From Aquibium oceanicum (GTDB taxonomy: Bacteria > Pseudomonadota > Alphaproteobacteria > Rhizobiales > Rhizobiaceae), in NCBI RefSeq assembly GCF_001889605.1, contig NZ_CP018171.1, forward strand, positions 1,488,001-1,552,000: a stretch of DNA of 64,000 bases. Reading direction: 5' to 3'. The number at the start of each line of letters is the position of its first letter. Position 1 is the first letter of the stretch. The notes beneath the pieces are model-generated. The model saw only the letters and a program-made list of their open reading frames with translations, made no database searches and was not told the DNA's origin. The position numbers and the translations under genes are program-made. Positions 27,636 through 39,243 of this stretch are shown here, one piece after another.

Positions 27636-28133
27636 ATGTCACTCTCCATCAGCATTACCCTCAATGGCCATCCGCACGAAATCGCGCTGGACGACCCGCG
27701 GGTGACGCTTCTCGACCTCCTGCGCGAACGGCTGGACCTGACCGGCACCAAGAAGGGCTGCGACCGCGGCCAATGCGGCGCCTGCACCGTGCTTGTCGAC
27801 GGGCGGCGCATCAATTCCTGCCTTTCGCTTGCCGCCAGCCTCGACGGCGCCGAGATCACCACCATCGAGGGCCTTGCCGACGGCGATGTGCTGCATCCGG
27901 TGCAGGCCGCCTTCATCGAAAACGACGCGTTGCAGTGCGGCTACTGCACGCCGGGCCAGATCATGAGTGCCGTTGGGCTGATCGCGGAAGGCCATGCGGG
28001 CGACGACCCCGAGCGCGTGCGCGAATTGATGAGCGGCAATATCTGCCGCTGCGGCGCCTATCACGGCATCGTCGAGGCGGTGCTGGAAGCGCAAAAGACG
28101 ATGGCGCAGGACAAGGGGAGGGCCGCGGCATGA
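27636..28133 (+). CDS. Aldehyde oxidoreductase, [2Fe-2S] subunit (PaoA/CoxS-like)
   Basis: A 165-residue protein with two iron-sulfur clusters. The plant-type ferredoxin cluster uses C42, C47, C50 and C62 ([11 protein letters not shown]...SC); the second, helical cluster uses C101, C104, C137 and C139 (CGYCTPGQ and GNICRCGAY). It passes electrons from the Mo cofactor to the FAD subunit. Unlike E. coli PaoA it has no Tat leader, so the enzyme should be cytoplasmic. Its stop overlaps the next start (ATGA). Confidence 0.93.
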   Translation: MSLSISITLNGHPHEIALDDPRVTLLDLLRERLDLTGTKKGCDRGQCGACTVLVDGRRINSCLSLAASLDGAEITTIEGLADGDVLHPVQAAFIENDALQCGYCTPGQIMSAVGLIAEGHAGDDPERVRELMSGNICRCGAYHGIVEAVLEAQKTMAQDKGRAAA

Positions 28134-29188
28134 ACCGCTTCGATTTCATCCGCCCCGCCAGCGTGGCAGAGGCGGTCGCGGCGGCTTCCGAGCCGGGTTC
28201 GGCCTATCTCGCCGCCGGCACCAACCTCCTAGACTTGATGAAGATCGGCGCCGAGCGGCCAGATCGGCTCGTTGACATTACGCGGCTACCCGGCCTCGGA
28301 AGTATCGAGTGGGATGCCGAAGGCGGCGTGCGCATTGGCGCGATGGTGCGCAATTCCGATCTCGCCCATGACGAGCGCTTCGCCCGCACCTTTCCTGCCG
28401 TCGCCGAGGCGCTGCTTTCGGGGGCTTCGGCACAGCTCCGCAACGCCGCGAGCGTGGGCGGAAATCTCCTCCAGCACACGCGCTGCGCCTATTTCCAGGA
28501 TACCGCGAGCGCCTGCAACCGCCGTGTGCCCGGCTCGGGATGCGACGCGAGGGAAGGCGAGAACCGGCTTCACGCGGTGCTCGGCTGGAGCGAGCACTGC
28601 ATCGCCACGCACCCGTCGGATTTCTGCGTGCCGCTGGCCGCGCTCGACGCGGTCGTCGAGGTGGAAGGCCCCTCCGGCCGCCGCGACGTCGCGGTCGACG
28701 ACCTCCACCTTCTGCCCGGAGACACGCCGCAGGCCAGGACCGCGCTTGCGCCGGGCGAACTCGTCGTGGCACTGCGTATCCCCGCCGGGGCGACGGCCTT
28801 CGCGGCACATTCGCGATATCTGAAACTGCGCGAGCGCACCTCCTATGCCTTCGCGGTGGTGTCGGCGGCGGTGGCGATCGAGATGCGGGGCGACACGATC
28901 GGCGGGGCGCGAATCGCGCTCGGCGCCGTGGCCGCAAAGCCCTGGCGTGCCCGGGCCGCCGAGGCCTCACTGGAAGGGGCGCGCCCGTCGGCGCAGGCCT
29001 TCGCGGAAGCGGCGAAGATCGCGCTGGCCGACGCACGACCCTCCGGCGACAACGCCTTCAAGATCGAACTGGCGCGCCGCCTCGTCGCACGCGCGATATC
29101 CCTCGCTTCGCAGGGAACGCCGGAAGACATGCCCGCTCTTCCGGCCTCGCCCTTCTCGACAATTCCGGGAGCCACCAATGTCGCCTGA
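28130..29188 (+). CDS. Aldehyde oxidoreductase, FAD subunit with [4Fe-4S] insertion (PaoB-like)
   Basis: A 352-residue protein of the molybdopterin dehydrogenase FAD-binding family. FAD contacts are in [12 protein letters not shown] and [11 protein letters not shown]. Four Cys (C119, C129, C138 and C157), in TRCAYFQDT...ACNRR and SGCDA...[11 protein letters not shown], match the extra [4Fe-4S] cluster known from E. coli PaoB and 4-hydroxybenzoyl-CoA reductase, and separate it from ordinary xanthine dehydrogenase subunits. It overlaps both neighbours. Confidence 0.93.
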   Translation: MNRFDFIRPASVAEAVAAASEPGSAYLAAGTNLLDLMKIGAERPDRLVDITRLPGLGSIEWDAEGGVRIGAMVRNSDLAHDERFARTFPAVAEALLSGASAQLRNAASVGGNLLQHTRCAYFQDTASACNRRVPGSGCDAREGENRLHAVLGWSEHCIATHPSDFCVPLAALDAVVEVEGPSGRRDVAVDDLHLLPGDTPQARTALAPGELVVALRIPAGATAFAAHSRYLKLRERTSYAFAVVSAAVAIEMRGDTIGGARIALGAVAAKPWRARAAEASLEGARPSAQAFAEAAKIALADARPSGDNAFKIELARRLVARAISLASQGTPEDMPALPASPFSTIPGATNVA

Positions 29189-31433
29189 GACACCATCCCC
29201 ACAGACAGTCCGCTTCGGATCGAATGCTGGCCAGCCCCTGACGCGCCGCGACGGCGTCGCCAAGGTCACCGGCCGGGCGACCTACGCGGCCGACAATCAT
29301 CCCGACGGGATACTCCATGCGGTCGCGGCCGTGAGCAGGATCGCGCGCGGACGCGTCACCTTCATGGACGTGGAGGCGGCGAAGGCGCATCCCGGCGTCG
29401 TGGATGTGCTGACGCCGTCGAACCGGCTGACGCTTTCGCACGATCCGAACGAAAAGATGCCGCCCTTCGGCTTCCGCGTCGAGGTGCTGCAGGACGACAC
29501 GGTGCGCTACGTCAACCAGCCGATCGCGCTGGTGGTGGCCGAGACGCTCGAGGCCGCCGTCGAGGGTGCCGCGCTCCTCAACCCGAAGTACGACGCCGAA
29601 CCCGCCCGCACGACGCTCGGAAACGGCGTGCGCTTCGACCCGCCGGCCGTCGGCGTCGGCGCTCCTCCGCGCACCGCCTATGGCGACGTGGAAGCGGGGC
29701 TGGCGGCGGCATCCAAGGTGGTCGAGTTCGACTGCGACACGCCGGCCCAGTACCACAATGCGATGGAGCCGCATGCGGTGGTCGCCGAGTGGGACGGCGA
29801 CCGGCTGATGCTCGACATGCCGAACCAGGCGCTGGCGATGAGCTGCGCCTCCTACGCGGCCTATTTCGGCATCCCGGCCGCGAACGTGACGATCCGCTCG
29901 CCCTTCCTCGGCGGCGGCTTCGGATCGAAGGCCATCATCAATGGTCCGCAGATCCTCGCCATCATGGCCGCGCGCATGCTGAAGCGCCCCGTCAAGCTCG
30001 CGCTGCCGCGCGCGCAGATGTACGGCCCGGTCGGTCATCGCGGGCGCACCTGGCAGAAGCTGCGGCTCGGCATGGACGATGCTGGCCACCTGACCGCGCT
30101 CCATCACCGGACCATCGCCGCTACTTCAAGCTTCGACGACTTCCTGGAGCCGGCGGCAAACGCCTCGCTGCCGCTCTATGCCAGCCCGGCGATCCTCGCC
30201 GAGCACCAGGGCGTGCGTCTCGACACGGGCACGCCCGGGCCGATGCGCGCGCCGGGCGAGGCGTCGGGATCGGCGGCGCTCGAAGTGGCCATGGACGAGG
30301 CGGCCGAGGCCTGTGGCATGGACCCGCTCGCCTTCCGCCTCGCCAACTATGCCGAGACGGAGCCGGGCAGTGGAAAGCCGTTCTCCTCCAAGGCGCTTCG
30401 TGACTGCTACGAGCAAGGAGCGGAGCGCTTCGGGTGGTCATCCCGCCCGCTGGCGCCGCGCCAGATGCGCGACGAGGACGGTTTCCTCGTCGGCTGGGGC
30501 ATGGGTACTGCGGTCTTCCCTTGCCCGCAATTCCCGGCTGCGGGCCGCGCCACGCTGCGTGCCGATGGCACGGCGCTGGTGGAGACGGCGGGCGCCGACA
30601 TGGGGCAGGGCGCGTGGACCGCGCTCGCCCAGGTCGCCGCCGAGGCGCTCGGGCTCGATCCCGAAAAGGTCGAACTCCATTCAGGCGTCTCCACCCTTCC
30701 CGACGGCGGCGTGGCAGGCGGCTCGGCCCATACGGCCAGCGCCGGACTGGCGCTGCACAATGCCGGCGCGGAGGTGATCCGGGAACTGTCGGAGCTTGCC
30801 ACCGCCGATGCGGCTTCGCCGCTCTTCGGTGCCGGCAACATCGGCGTCGTGGCGCGCGCCGGGCGGCTCCACCGCCGCGACGACGAGAGCCGCAGCGAAA
30901 GCTATGCCGACATTCTCGCCCGCGCCGGCAAGCGCGAACTCGTCGGCAACGCCAAGGCGGCGCGCGATCCGGCGGATGCTGCGGCGCATGCGATGTATTC
31001 GCACGGCGCCGTCTTCGCCGAGGTAAAGGTCGATCCGGATCTCGGGCAGATCCGCACCACGCGGCTCGTGGGCGCGTTCGCAGCGGGCCGCATCATCAAC
31101 CCGCGGCTCGCCCGCAGCCAGTACTTCGGCGGGATGATCTGGGGTATCTCCTTCGCGCTGCTGGAGGAGGCGATCACCGACGAGAGGACCGGCCGGATCA
31201 TGAATGCGGATCTCGCCGAGTACCACGTGCCGGTCAATGCCGACGTGCCCAGGCTCGATGCGATCCTGGTTCCGGAGGAGGATGCCTTCGTCAATCCGCT
31301 CGGCATCAAGGGCGTCGGGGAGATCGGCGTCACCGGCACGGTCGGCGCCATCGCCAACGCGGTCTGGCATGCGACCGGAGTCAGGCCTCGCCGCTTCCCC
31401 GTCCGGATCGAGGACGTGATCGGCGGACTGTAG
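29178..31433 (+). CDS. Aldehyde oxidoreductase, molybdopterin-binding catalytic subunit (PaoC-like)
   Basis: A 751-residue catalytic subunit of the xanthine oxidase family. It starts inside the end of the FAD-subunit gene. The N-terminal Ald_Xan_dh_C domain is seen in [19 protein letters not shown]; Mo cofactor contacts include the Gly-rich [10 protein letters not shown] and [15 protein letters not shown]; and the active-site Glu is in [11 protein letters not shown] near the C-terminus. With the two small subunits it makes an LMS heterotrimer oxidising aldehydes to acids. The Mo cofactor is probably MCD-type and would need a PaoD/XdhC chaperone, which is not in the window. Confidence 0.94.
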   Translation: MSPETPSPQTVRFGSNAGQPLTRRDGVAKVTGRATYAADNHPDGILHAVAAVSRIARGRVTFMDVEAAKAHPGVVDVLTPSNRLTLSHDPNEKMPPFGFRVEVLQDDTVRYVNQPIALVVAETLEAAVEGAALLNPKYDAEPARTTLGNGVRFDPPAVGVGAPPRTAYGDVEAGLAAASKVVEFDCDTPAQYHNAMEPHAVVAEWDGDRLMLDMPNQALAMSCASYAAYFGIPAANVTIRSPFLGGGFGSKAIINGPQILAIMAARMLKRPVKLALPRAQMYGPVGHRGRTWQKLRLGMDDAGHLTALHHRTIAATSSFDDFLEPAANASLPLYASPAILAEHQGVRLDTGTPGPMRAPGEASGSAALEVAMDEAAEACGMDPLAFRLANYAETEPGSGKPFSSKALRDCYEQGAERFGWSSRPLAPRQMRDEDGFLVGWGMGTAVFPCPQFPAAGRATLRADGTALVETAGADMGQGAWTALAQVAAEALGLDPEKVELHSGVSTLPDGGVAGGSAHTASAGLALHNAGAEVIRELSELATADAASPLFGAGNIGVVARAGRLHRRDDESRSESYADILARAGKRELVGNAKAARDPADAAAHAMYSHGAVFAEVKVDPDLGQIRTTRLVGAFAAGRIINPRLARSQYFGGMIWGISFALLEEAITDERTGRIMNADLAEYHVPVNADVPRLDAILVPEEDAFVNPLGIKGVGEIGVTGTVGAIANAVWHATGVRPRRFPVRIEDVIGGL

Positions 31434-31490
31434 ACCGAAAGCTCGAGGCCGGCGGGACGGGTGCGTTTCGCCGGCCGGGAGACGGGCGGC

Positions 31491-31865
31491 TCAGGCTGCC
31501 ATGCTTTCGGGCAGGTCCTTGAGGTGCCTCAGAAGACCGCCATAGGAGAGCGCCATGCCCGCGAAAGGGTTGGCGCTTCCTTCGGCGTCTTCGATGCGGA
31601 CGGAGCGACCGTCGTCCTGGAGCAGGACCAGCACGGTCGACCGATCGTCGCCGCCGCCGACGCTGACGGCCGCGACGCGCTGGCAATCCTCGATCATGTG
31701 GGCGGGCATGAGGAACAGGAAGTGGCCGTCGGCCTTGTCGGCCGCATGGCGCACCGCGGCCTCGAAACCGCACTCGGCAATATCCTGCGAATTCAGGGAA
31801 AGTTCGAACTCGACGACTTCCAGGGGCGCGCCGTCATTGTTCTGGTTGTTTGGCCGCGTTTCCAT
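31491..31865 (-). CDS. Hypothetical acidic protein (124 aa)
   Basis: A 124-residue protein without signal or membrane segment. It has two strand-like parts (PLEVVEFELSLNSQDIAECG and DGHFLFLMPAHMIEDCQRV), and VLVLLQDDGRSVRIEDAEG near the end. No family is recognised. It is convergent with the oxidoreductase operon and has a 230 bp gap upstream with no clear promoter. Confidence 0.55.
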   Translation of the reverse strand: METRPNNQNNDGAPLEVVEFELSLNSQDIAECGFEAAVRHAADKADGHFLFLMPAHMIEDCQRVAAVSVGGGDDRSTVLVLLQDDGRSVRIEDAEGSANPFAGMALSYGGLLRHLKDLPESMAA

Positions 31866-32099
31866 GCGGGGTACTCCGTCTTCCTGATCGCCCCCGCATT
31901 TCCAAGCATGACCGTCAGAATGGCGTTATTGTGGCGCGGTCAAGGGCGGCGCTCCATCCGCCGGGACGACCGGGGTGCGGACCTCGTTCGCCTCGACGGG
32001 GTCATCTCGCCCGTTTGAATTCCCGCGCCGGAACCACGGAGCCCGTGGCCGGTTTGGGGAGGAACCCGGAAGGATTTCCATGCAGATCGGTGCCGCAAC

Positions 32100-32612
32100 G
32101 TGGTAGAATGGCTTCTGGCCACAGTGCCGATCTTCAAGGCTGTGCACATCGTGTGCCTGAGCATCTGGTGCGGCGGCCTGATCGCCCTGCCGATGATGCT
32201 GGCGCGGCACGATCCGGCGATCGCACAGGACGATTATCATCTCATCCGCCGCGCCACTCACCTGACCTATACGATGCTCGTCACCCCCGCCGCGGTGATC
32301 GCGGTGATCGCGGGGACATGGCTCATATTCCTGCGGCAGGCCTTCGTTCCCTGGCTGTTCGCCAAGCTCGTCTTCGTCGCGCTGCTGCTGGTTCTCCATG
32401 CCTGGGTCGGCCACAGCATCGTGCGCATCGCCGAGGAGCCGGGCAAGCACAGGCCGCCCAATCCCTATCTGCCGCTGGCCGGAGTGCTCGCCTGCGCCTG
32501 CGCGATCCTGGTTCTCGTGCTGGGCAAGCCGGATCTCGGCTGGATCGGCTTTCCCGACTGGATGCTTCGGCCGAGGGGCGGTCAGCTGCCTTTCGAAGTG
32601 CCGAGACGATAA
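32100..32612 (+). CDS. CopD-like four-helix membrane protein of the oxidase cluster
   Basis: A 170-residue integral membrane protein with four hydrophobic segments (about 8-30, 53-76, 80-100 and 120-140). It begins with GTG; no in-frame ATG or strong ribosome site is present. His residues lie at the ends of helices (FKAVHIVCLSIWCGGL, RRATHLTYTM, HAWVGHSIV), as in CopD/HemJ-type proteins that bind heme or copper. Its place at the head of cytochrome oxidase genes suggests copper or heme handling for oxidase assembly. Its 3' end overlaps that of the DUF2231 gene by 31 bp. Confidence 0.75.
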   Translation: MVEWLLATVPIFKAVHIVCLSIWCGGLIALPMMLARHDPAIAQDDYHLIRRATHLTYTMLVTPAAVIAVIAGTWLIFLRQAFVPWLFAKLVFVALLLVLHAWVGHSIVRIAEEPGKHRPPNPYLPLAGVLACACAILVLVLGKPDLGWIGFPDWMLRPRGGQLPFEVPRR

Positions 32613-33097
32613 TCGAAGACGAGCTTGCCGCCATGCCACCCCGTGAACCCCACGATGACCACGCAAAGCGCCGACAGGAGGATGCCATAGGGCAGCACCG
32701 CGTCTTCGTAGCCGTAGAGCCTGTGGCCCCAGTTCGTGCCGAGGAGCGCGAGCAGCGTCACGGCGATGATGAAGTGCGTCCAGGCCGCAGCGCGGGCGCG
32801 GATGCCGGAGACCAGAAGCAGTTCCGCCGTGCCGGAGAGGCCGGCCAGCATGCCGAACAGGAACCCGGTTCCCGCCGCCCACAGTGCGGCGCGCGCCCAG
32901 AAGGCTTCGCCCGTCCACCAGTAGAGGATGTCGGCACCGAAGGCGCAGAAGGTGAGCGCGACCGGAAACGACACGCTCATGGCATGGATCGGATGGCCCA
33001 GGATGGCGATCTGGGACTCGGTCTGGTCGTATCCCGGGTCCTGCGCGACGGGATCGATGAGTTTCTCGTCTTTCCCCTGGAATTCTTCGTTCGGCAT
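32582..33097 (-). CDS. DUF2231 membrane protein
   Basis: A 171-residue protein. It has the DUF2231 signature LGHPIHAMSVSFPVALTF near residue 33, then four hydrophobic segments. Several conserved His (GHPIHAM, WTHFII, GHRLYG, GWHGG) suggest a heme- or metal-binding bundle. It is the only minus-strand gene in the oxidase cluster, with its 5' end overlapping the signal-peptide region of the subunit II gene. Its role is unknown, but DUF2231 proteins often accompany respiratory and copper genes. Confidence 0.8.
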   Translation of the reverse strand: MPNEEFQGKDEKLIDPVAQDPGYDQTESQIAILGHPIHAMSVSFPVALTFCAFGADILYWWTGEAFWARAALWAAGTGFLFGMLAGLSGTAELLLVSGIRARAAAWTHFIIAVTLLALLGTNWGHRLYGYEDAVLPYGILLSALCVVIVGFTGWHGGKLVFDYRLGTSKGS

Positions 33098-33787
33098 CGC
33101 CGCCGTCTCCTTCGCGCTCTCCCGCTTCTCACAACGGTGGTTCTCGTTTCCGGTTGCGCCGGCCCGCTCTCGACCGTGGATCCCGCCGGACCCGCCGCGC
33201 GCGACATCGCCACGCTGTGGTGGGTCATGCTCGCCGGGTCGCTCGCCATCCTGGTGCTCGTGCTCGTCCTGCTCGCGCTGGCGTTCCGCCGCGGCCGCGA
33301 CCCCGGCGCGGGGGACGAGGCGAGGCAGGAACGCCGCTGGATCGTCGGTCTCGGCCTGGCGTTCCCGGTCGCGGTCCTGCTCGCCCTCTTGGCCTACGGG
33401 CTGGTGATCGGCGAGCGCCTCCTGCCGCGTAGCGGGGCGGACGTCGTGGCGGTCGCGGCCGAGGCGCGGCGGTGGGAATGGTCCTTCTCCTATGACGACG
33501 CGCCCGGCCGCTCGACCCTCAACGTGCTGCACATACCGGCCGGCCGTCCCGTCGCCGTGGCGATCACCACGGCCGACGTCATCCACAGCTTCTGGGTGCC
33601 GCGCCTGGCCGGCAAGCTGGACGCGATCCCCGGCCACGTCAACGTGCTGCGCATCGAGGCGGACGCGCCCGGCATCTATGCCGGACGCAGCGCCGAGTTC
33701 AGCGGCGTGGGCTACATGGACCACGCCTTCACCGTGGTCGCCCACGATGCCGAAGCATGGCAGGCATTCCTCGGAGGCGCCGAATGA
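32993..33787 (+). CDS. coxB: Cytochrome c oxidase subunit II (start unresolved)
   Basis: The mature protein is clear: a lipobox VLVSGC, two transmembrane helices (LWWVMLAGSLAILVLVLVLL and VGLGLAFPVAVLLALLAYG), then the periplasmic cupredoxin with WEWSFSY and TTADVIHSFWVPRLAGK. The CuA site looks altered: the usual C-x3-C loop appears as AGRSAEFSGVGYMDH, with Ser/Glu/Gly where the two Cys should be. The only conventional in-frame starts are ATGs at 32984 and 32993 or GTG at 33137, which falls inside the signal peptide. The Arg-rich n-region begins about 33090. It is coupled to the next gene (ATGA). Confidence 0.8.
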   Translation: MAQDGDLGLGLVVSRVLRDGIDEFLVFPLEFFVRHRRRLLRALPLLTTVVLVSGCAGPLSTVDPAGPAARDIATLWWVMLAGSLAILVLVLVLLALAFRRGRDPGAGDEARQERRWIVGLGLAFPVAVLLALLAYGLVIGERLLPRSGADVVAVAAEARRWEWSFSYDDAPGRSTLNVLHIPAGRPVAVAITTADVIHSFWVPRLAGKLDAIPGHVNVLRIEADAPGIYAGRSAEFSGVGYMDHAFTVVAHDAEAWQAFLGGAE

Positions 33788-36267
33788 ACGCTCTGAAGCG
33801 CCATCGCCGGCTCGATGCGATCTGGTCGTCACAGCCCGGCTGGAAGGGCTGGTTCTCCACTGTGAACCACAGCGACGTCGGGCGGATGTTCCTGGCGACG
33901 GCGTTCTTCCATTTCCTCGTCGGCGGCGTGCTGGCGATGCTGATCCGCGCGCAATTGGCCACGCCGCACTCGGCCTTCGCGGGGCCGGAGATCTACAACC
34001 AGCTCTTCACGATGCACGGGACCATCATGATGTTCCTGTTCGCCATCCCGACCTTCGAGGGCCTGGCGATCTACCTGCTGCCGAAGATGCTGGGCACGCG
34101 CGACCTCGCCTATCCGCGCCTCACCGCCTATGGATTCTGGTGCTACTTCTTTGGCGGCGCCATGCTCCTGCTCTCGCTGGTGCTGGGCATCGCGCCGGAC
34201 GGCGGCTGGTTCATGTATCCGCCGCTGACGGGACCGATCTATTCGCCGGGCATCAACACCGACTTCTGGCTGATCGGCATCACCTTCGTGGAGATTTCCG
34301 CGATCTGCGCCGCCGTCGAGTTCACCGTCTCGATCCTGAAGTACCGCGCGCCAGGCATGTCGCTGGCCAAGATGCCGATCTTCGCCTGGTACGCGCTGGT
34401 CACCTCGCTGATGATCCTGACCGGCTTTCCGCCGCTGATCCTGGGGTCGATCCTGCTCGAGGTGGAGCGGGCGTTCGGGTTGCCCTTCTTCCAGGCCGAG
34501 CACGGCGGCGACAGCCTGTTGTGGCAGCACCTGTTCTGGCTGTTCGGCCATCCGGAGGTCTACATCATCTTCCTGCCGGCCGCGGGCGTGGTCTCGACGA
34601 TCATCCCGGTGATGGCCCGCACGACGCTGCTCGGCTATGGCTGGGTGGTCGCCGCGGTGGTGGCGCTGGCCTTCCTGAGCTTCGGCCTGTGGGTCCACCA
34701 CATGTTCGCCACGGGCATCCCGCACATGGGGCTCGCCTTCTTCTCGGCGGCCTCCACGCTGGTCGCAGTGCCGACGGGCATCCAGATCTTCGCCTGGATC
34801 GGCACGCTGTGGAAGGGGCGGCCGCAGCTCCATTTGCCGATGCTGCACATCCTGGGCTTCTTCGTGACGTTCGTCATCGGCGGGCTGACGGGGGTGATGG
34901 TCGCGGTGGTGCCGTTCGACTGGCAGGTCCACGACACGGCCTTCGTCACCGCGCACCTGCACTACGTGCTGTTCGGGGGCTTCGTCTTCCCGATGCTTGC
35001 CGCCATCTACTACTGGCTGCCGCTGGCGACCGGGCGGAAGCGCTTCTTCCGCCTGGGCGAGGTCGCCTTCGCGTTGGTGTTCTTCGGCTTCCACCTCACC
35101 TTCCTTGCCATGCACTGGGTCGGGCTCATGGGCCAGCGGCGCCGGATACCGACCTACGCCCCCGAGGACGGCTGGACGACGATCAACCTGATCTCCTCGA
35201 TCGGCGGCTTCATCATGGCGATCGGGCTTGCGATCGTGTTGCTGGAGGTCGTCCTGCACATGACCACCCGCCACCGGGTCGCTCGCAATCCCTGGCGGTC
35301 CGGGTCGCTCGAATGGGCCATGACTTTGCCGCCGCCGGCCTACAACTTCGCCAGCCTGCCGCATGTCGAAGGCCGCGACCCGCTCTGGGCAGACGAGGCA
35401 CTCGCGGTGCGCCTGGCGCGCGGCGAGGGGTATCTCGGCGATCCGCCGGACGGGCAGCGCGAGACGCTGACGGTCGACATCGCCACCGGCGACCCGGACT
35501 ACCACGTCGTCTACCCGGCCAACACGCGCCTGCCGATCGTCTTTTCGGCGGTGACGGGCCTGTTCTTCCTGTCCCTGCTGCTCAAGGTCTACTGGCTCAC
35601 GCCCCTCGCCGTGGCGGGGGTGGCGGCGGTCGGCTGGGGATGGGTCTGGACGCTGGGGCGCAGGGAGGATCCGGGCACGCAGGATGTCGGCCGCGGCGTG
35701 CGGCTGCCGAGTTCCGATTCGGTTGCCCGTTCGCCGGGCTGGTGGGGATCGCTGTTCCTCCTGGTCGCCAACGCCACCTTCTTCGGCTCGCTGCTCTTCG
35801 GATACGCCTTCCTGTGGACCGTCGCACCGGACTGGCCGCCGCCGGCCCTGATCGCCCCGTCGCTCTTCGTCGTCGCCGTCGCGCTCGCCGGGGCCGCGTT
35901 CGGCGTCGCCGGTATCGCACTTGCGGACCGCGCGAACCGCCGCGGCGGTGCGCCGGTCTCCGGTCTCGGCATTGCCCTCCTCGGCACGCTGGGAAGCGCG
36001 GCGGCGTTCGCCTGGCTGATGATCGGCACGCCCGATCCTGCCGGACACGCCTATGGCGCGACGCTCTTCGTACTCGGCGCATACGGCCTCTTCCATGCCG
36101 CGCTCGCTGTCCTCATGACCTGCTTCCTGATCGCGCGGCTGCGCAGCGGCTTCATGGCGCCTGGCCGAGCGGCTGGGCTACCCATCGTCGGCCTGTGGAT
36201 GGCCTACCTCGCCCTCGTGACGGTTCCGATCCTGCTGGCGGCCTATCTGCCGTGGGTCCTCGCATGA
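33784..36267 (+). CDS. coxA: Cytochrome c oxidase, fused subunits I and III
   Basis: An 827-residue membrane protein. Subunit I fills about 1-530. The heme a ligand His is in FTMHGTIMMF, CuB His and the cross-linked Tyr in FGHPEVY (which also has the D-channel Glu), the CuB His pair in WVHHMF, and the heme a3/a His pair in TAHLHYVLFGG. RDLAYPRL keeps the D-channel entry Asp. About 590-827 is subunit III-like with five helices (WWGSLFLLVANATFFGSLL). The I+III fusion is known from SoxM/caa3-type oxidases. The enzyme reduces oxygen and pumps protons. Confidence 0.94.
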   Translation: MNALKRHRRLDAIWSSQPGWKGWFSTVNHSDVGRMFLATAFFHFLVGGVLAMLIRAQLATPHSAFAGPEIYNQLFTMHGTIMMFLFAIPTFEGLAIYLLPKMLGTRDLAYPRLTAYGFWCYFFGGAMLLLSLVLGIAPDGGWFMYPPLTGPIYSPGINTDFWLIGITFVEISAICAAVEFTVSILKYRAPGMSLAKMPIFAWYALVTSLMILTGFPPLILGSILLEVERAFGLPFFQAEHGGDSLLWQHLFWLFGHPEVYIIFLPAAGVVSTIIPVMARTTLLGYGWVVAAVVALAFLSFGLWVHHMFATGIPHMGLAFFSAASTLVAVPTGIQIFAWIGTLWKGRPQLHLPMLHILGFFVTFVIGGLTGVMVAVVPFDWQVHDTAFVTAHLHYVLFGGFVFPMLAAIYYWLPLATGRKRFFRLGEVAFALVFFGFHLTFLAMHWVGLMGQRRRIPTYAPEDGWTTINLISSIGGFIMAIGLAIVLLEVVLHMTTRHRVARNPWRSGSLEWAMTLPPPAYNFASLPHVEGRDPLWADEALAVRLARGEGYLGDPPDGQRETLTVDIATGDPDYHVVYPANTRLPIVFSAVTGLFFLSLLLKVYWLTPLAVAGVAAVGWGWVWTLGRREDPGTQDVGRGVRLPSSDSVARSPGWWGSLFLLVANATFFGSLLFGYAFLWTVAPDWPPPALIAPSLFVVAVALAGAAFGVAGIALADRANRRGGAPVSGLGIALLGTLGSAAAFAWLMIGTPDPAGHAYGATLFVLGAYGLFHAALAVLMTCFLIARLRSGFMAPGRAAGLPIVGLWMAYLALVTVPILLAAYLPWVLA

Positions 36268-36587
36268 ACGACCTGCTGCGTATCCTGGCCGGTCCGCTCC
36301 TCTGGCTCGCGACGTTCAGCGCCGTCTACGGGCTGAACGGGGTCGTTTGCGGCGTCTGCGCCGGAGGAACCGCGTTCGGCGACGTGTCCTTGCCGCGCGT
36401 GATCTTCGCGGTCGCATGGCTGGTCGCGATCGGCCTGCAACTCGGCCTCGTGGCGGCGCTCCACACGGCCCGCTTGGGTTCGCGCTCAAGCTTCGTGCGC
36501 GTCGTCAGCCGCACGACCGGATGGGTCGGCCTCGCGGCGAGCCTCTGGACGCTCTTCCCGACCGTCGTCACGTCCTCCTGCCTCTGA
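36264..36587 (+). CDS. Small membrane protein of the oxidase operon
   Basis: A 107-residue protein with three hydrophobic segments (about 5-30, 47-70 and 88-102) and a VVCGVCAGG loop with two Cys. It overlaps the end of coxA (ATGA), so it is translationally coupled and probably an assembly factor or small oxidase subunit (a subunit IV-like place). No family is recognised with certainty. Confidence 0.7.
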   Translation: MNDLLRILAGPLLWLATFSAVYGLNGVVCGVCAGGTAFGDVSLPRVIFAVAWLVAIGLQLGLVAALHTARLGSRSSFVRVVSRTTGWVGLAASLWTLFPTVVTSSCL

Positions 36588-36732
36588 TCGCTTCCAGCGG
36601 CTCCGTTCTCTGCCGTCTGCTTCGCCTGCGACACGGCGCAAATTGCGCCGCAGTGCGAATGCGGCTACTGGACAAAGGAACGGCCGCCTTGAGAATGGCG
36701 GCCAGGAGAGCGCCGAACCGGGAGGTCGTTTC

Positions 36733-38361
<1,629 letters not shown>

Positions 38362-38444
38362 GGAACGGCGTGCATCATGCCCTGCCGTGACGCCGGCCAG
38401 CCGGCTGGGCGTTCCGGCCGGTCCGGCCACGGGTCGCAGTGACG

Positions 38445-39227
38445 ATGGCAACGAGAGTGACGATCGAACGGCGTCCGTCGCGGGCCTGCGAATGGGCGTC
38501 GCGGCTGGCCAGGTTCGCGGCGGTGCTCGCGATCGTCGGCGGGCTGTCGCATCGCTACGGGCTCCTGGAGACCGTCCCGTTCTTCTGGGTCCTCGGCATC
38601 ATCGGCGTGCTCGCGGTGGTCGCGGTCGGGCTGGCGATCGCCGGCTTCATCGACGTTTGGGAACATGGCGACAAGGGCGGACGCAAGGCGCTGGCCGCGG
38701 GGCTCCTCGCCTGCGCGATCCTCGTGCCGTTCGGCCTCGGCGGCTGGCGCGTCTTTGAGTATCCGCGCCTGGTCGACGTCACCACCGACACGGAGGACCC
38801 GCCGTCCTTCCGCTCGCTGGCCCTCCTGCGGCCTCCCTCGGCGAATACGATCGGCGCGATCGACGCCAACACGGCCAACCTCATCGAGACGAGCTACCCC
38901 GACATCAGCGGTCGTCGCTACGCGGTGTCGCCCGACCGCGTCATGCAGGCGGTTCTGGCGATCATGGCCGAGCGGGGATGGCAGGTCGTCGCGACGCGCG
39001 GCATCCCGCAACAGGACAGCGAGATGACCATGGAAGCGCGGGCCTTTTCCCGGTTCATGCGGTTTCCCGCGGACGTGGCGGTGCGGCTGACCGACGAAGG
39101 CGCCTCGACCTTCGTCGACATGCGCTCTGCCTCACACTATGCCCAGCACGACCTCGGCGACAATGCCGACAGGATCAGTCGGTTCCTGACCGAACTCGAC
39201 GCGGCAATGGAAGCGGGCACGCAGTAG
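38445..39227 (+). CDS. DUF1499 domain membrane protein
   Basis: A 260-residue protein from the ATG at 38445 (GTG at 38439 also possible). Three hydrophobic segments occupy about residues 18-105. The C-terminal DUF1499 domain begins near YPDISGRRYAVSPDRVMQAV and contains GWQVVA, FPADVAVRL and FVDMRSASHYAQHDLGDNA, the family hallmark. DUF1499 function is unknown. It may form a unit with the ligase 84 bp upstream, but nothing forces that. Confidence 0.85.
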   Translation: MATRVTIERRPSRACEWASRLARFAAVLAIVGGLSHRYGLLETVPFFWVLGIIGVLAVVAVGLAIAGFIDVWEHGDKGGRKALAAGLLACAILVPFGLGGWRVFEYPRLVDVTTDTEDPPSFRSLALLRPPSANTIGAIDANTANLIETSYPDISGRRYAVSPDRVMQAVLAIMAERGWQVVATRGIPQQDSEMTMEARAFSRFMRFPADVAVRLTDEGASTFVDMRSASHYAQHDLGDNADRISRFLTELDAAMEAGTQ

Positions 39228-39243
39228 GGCTACGGCAGCAGGC

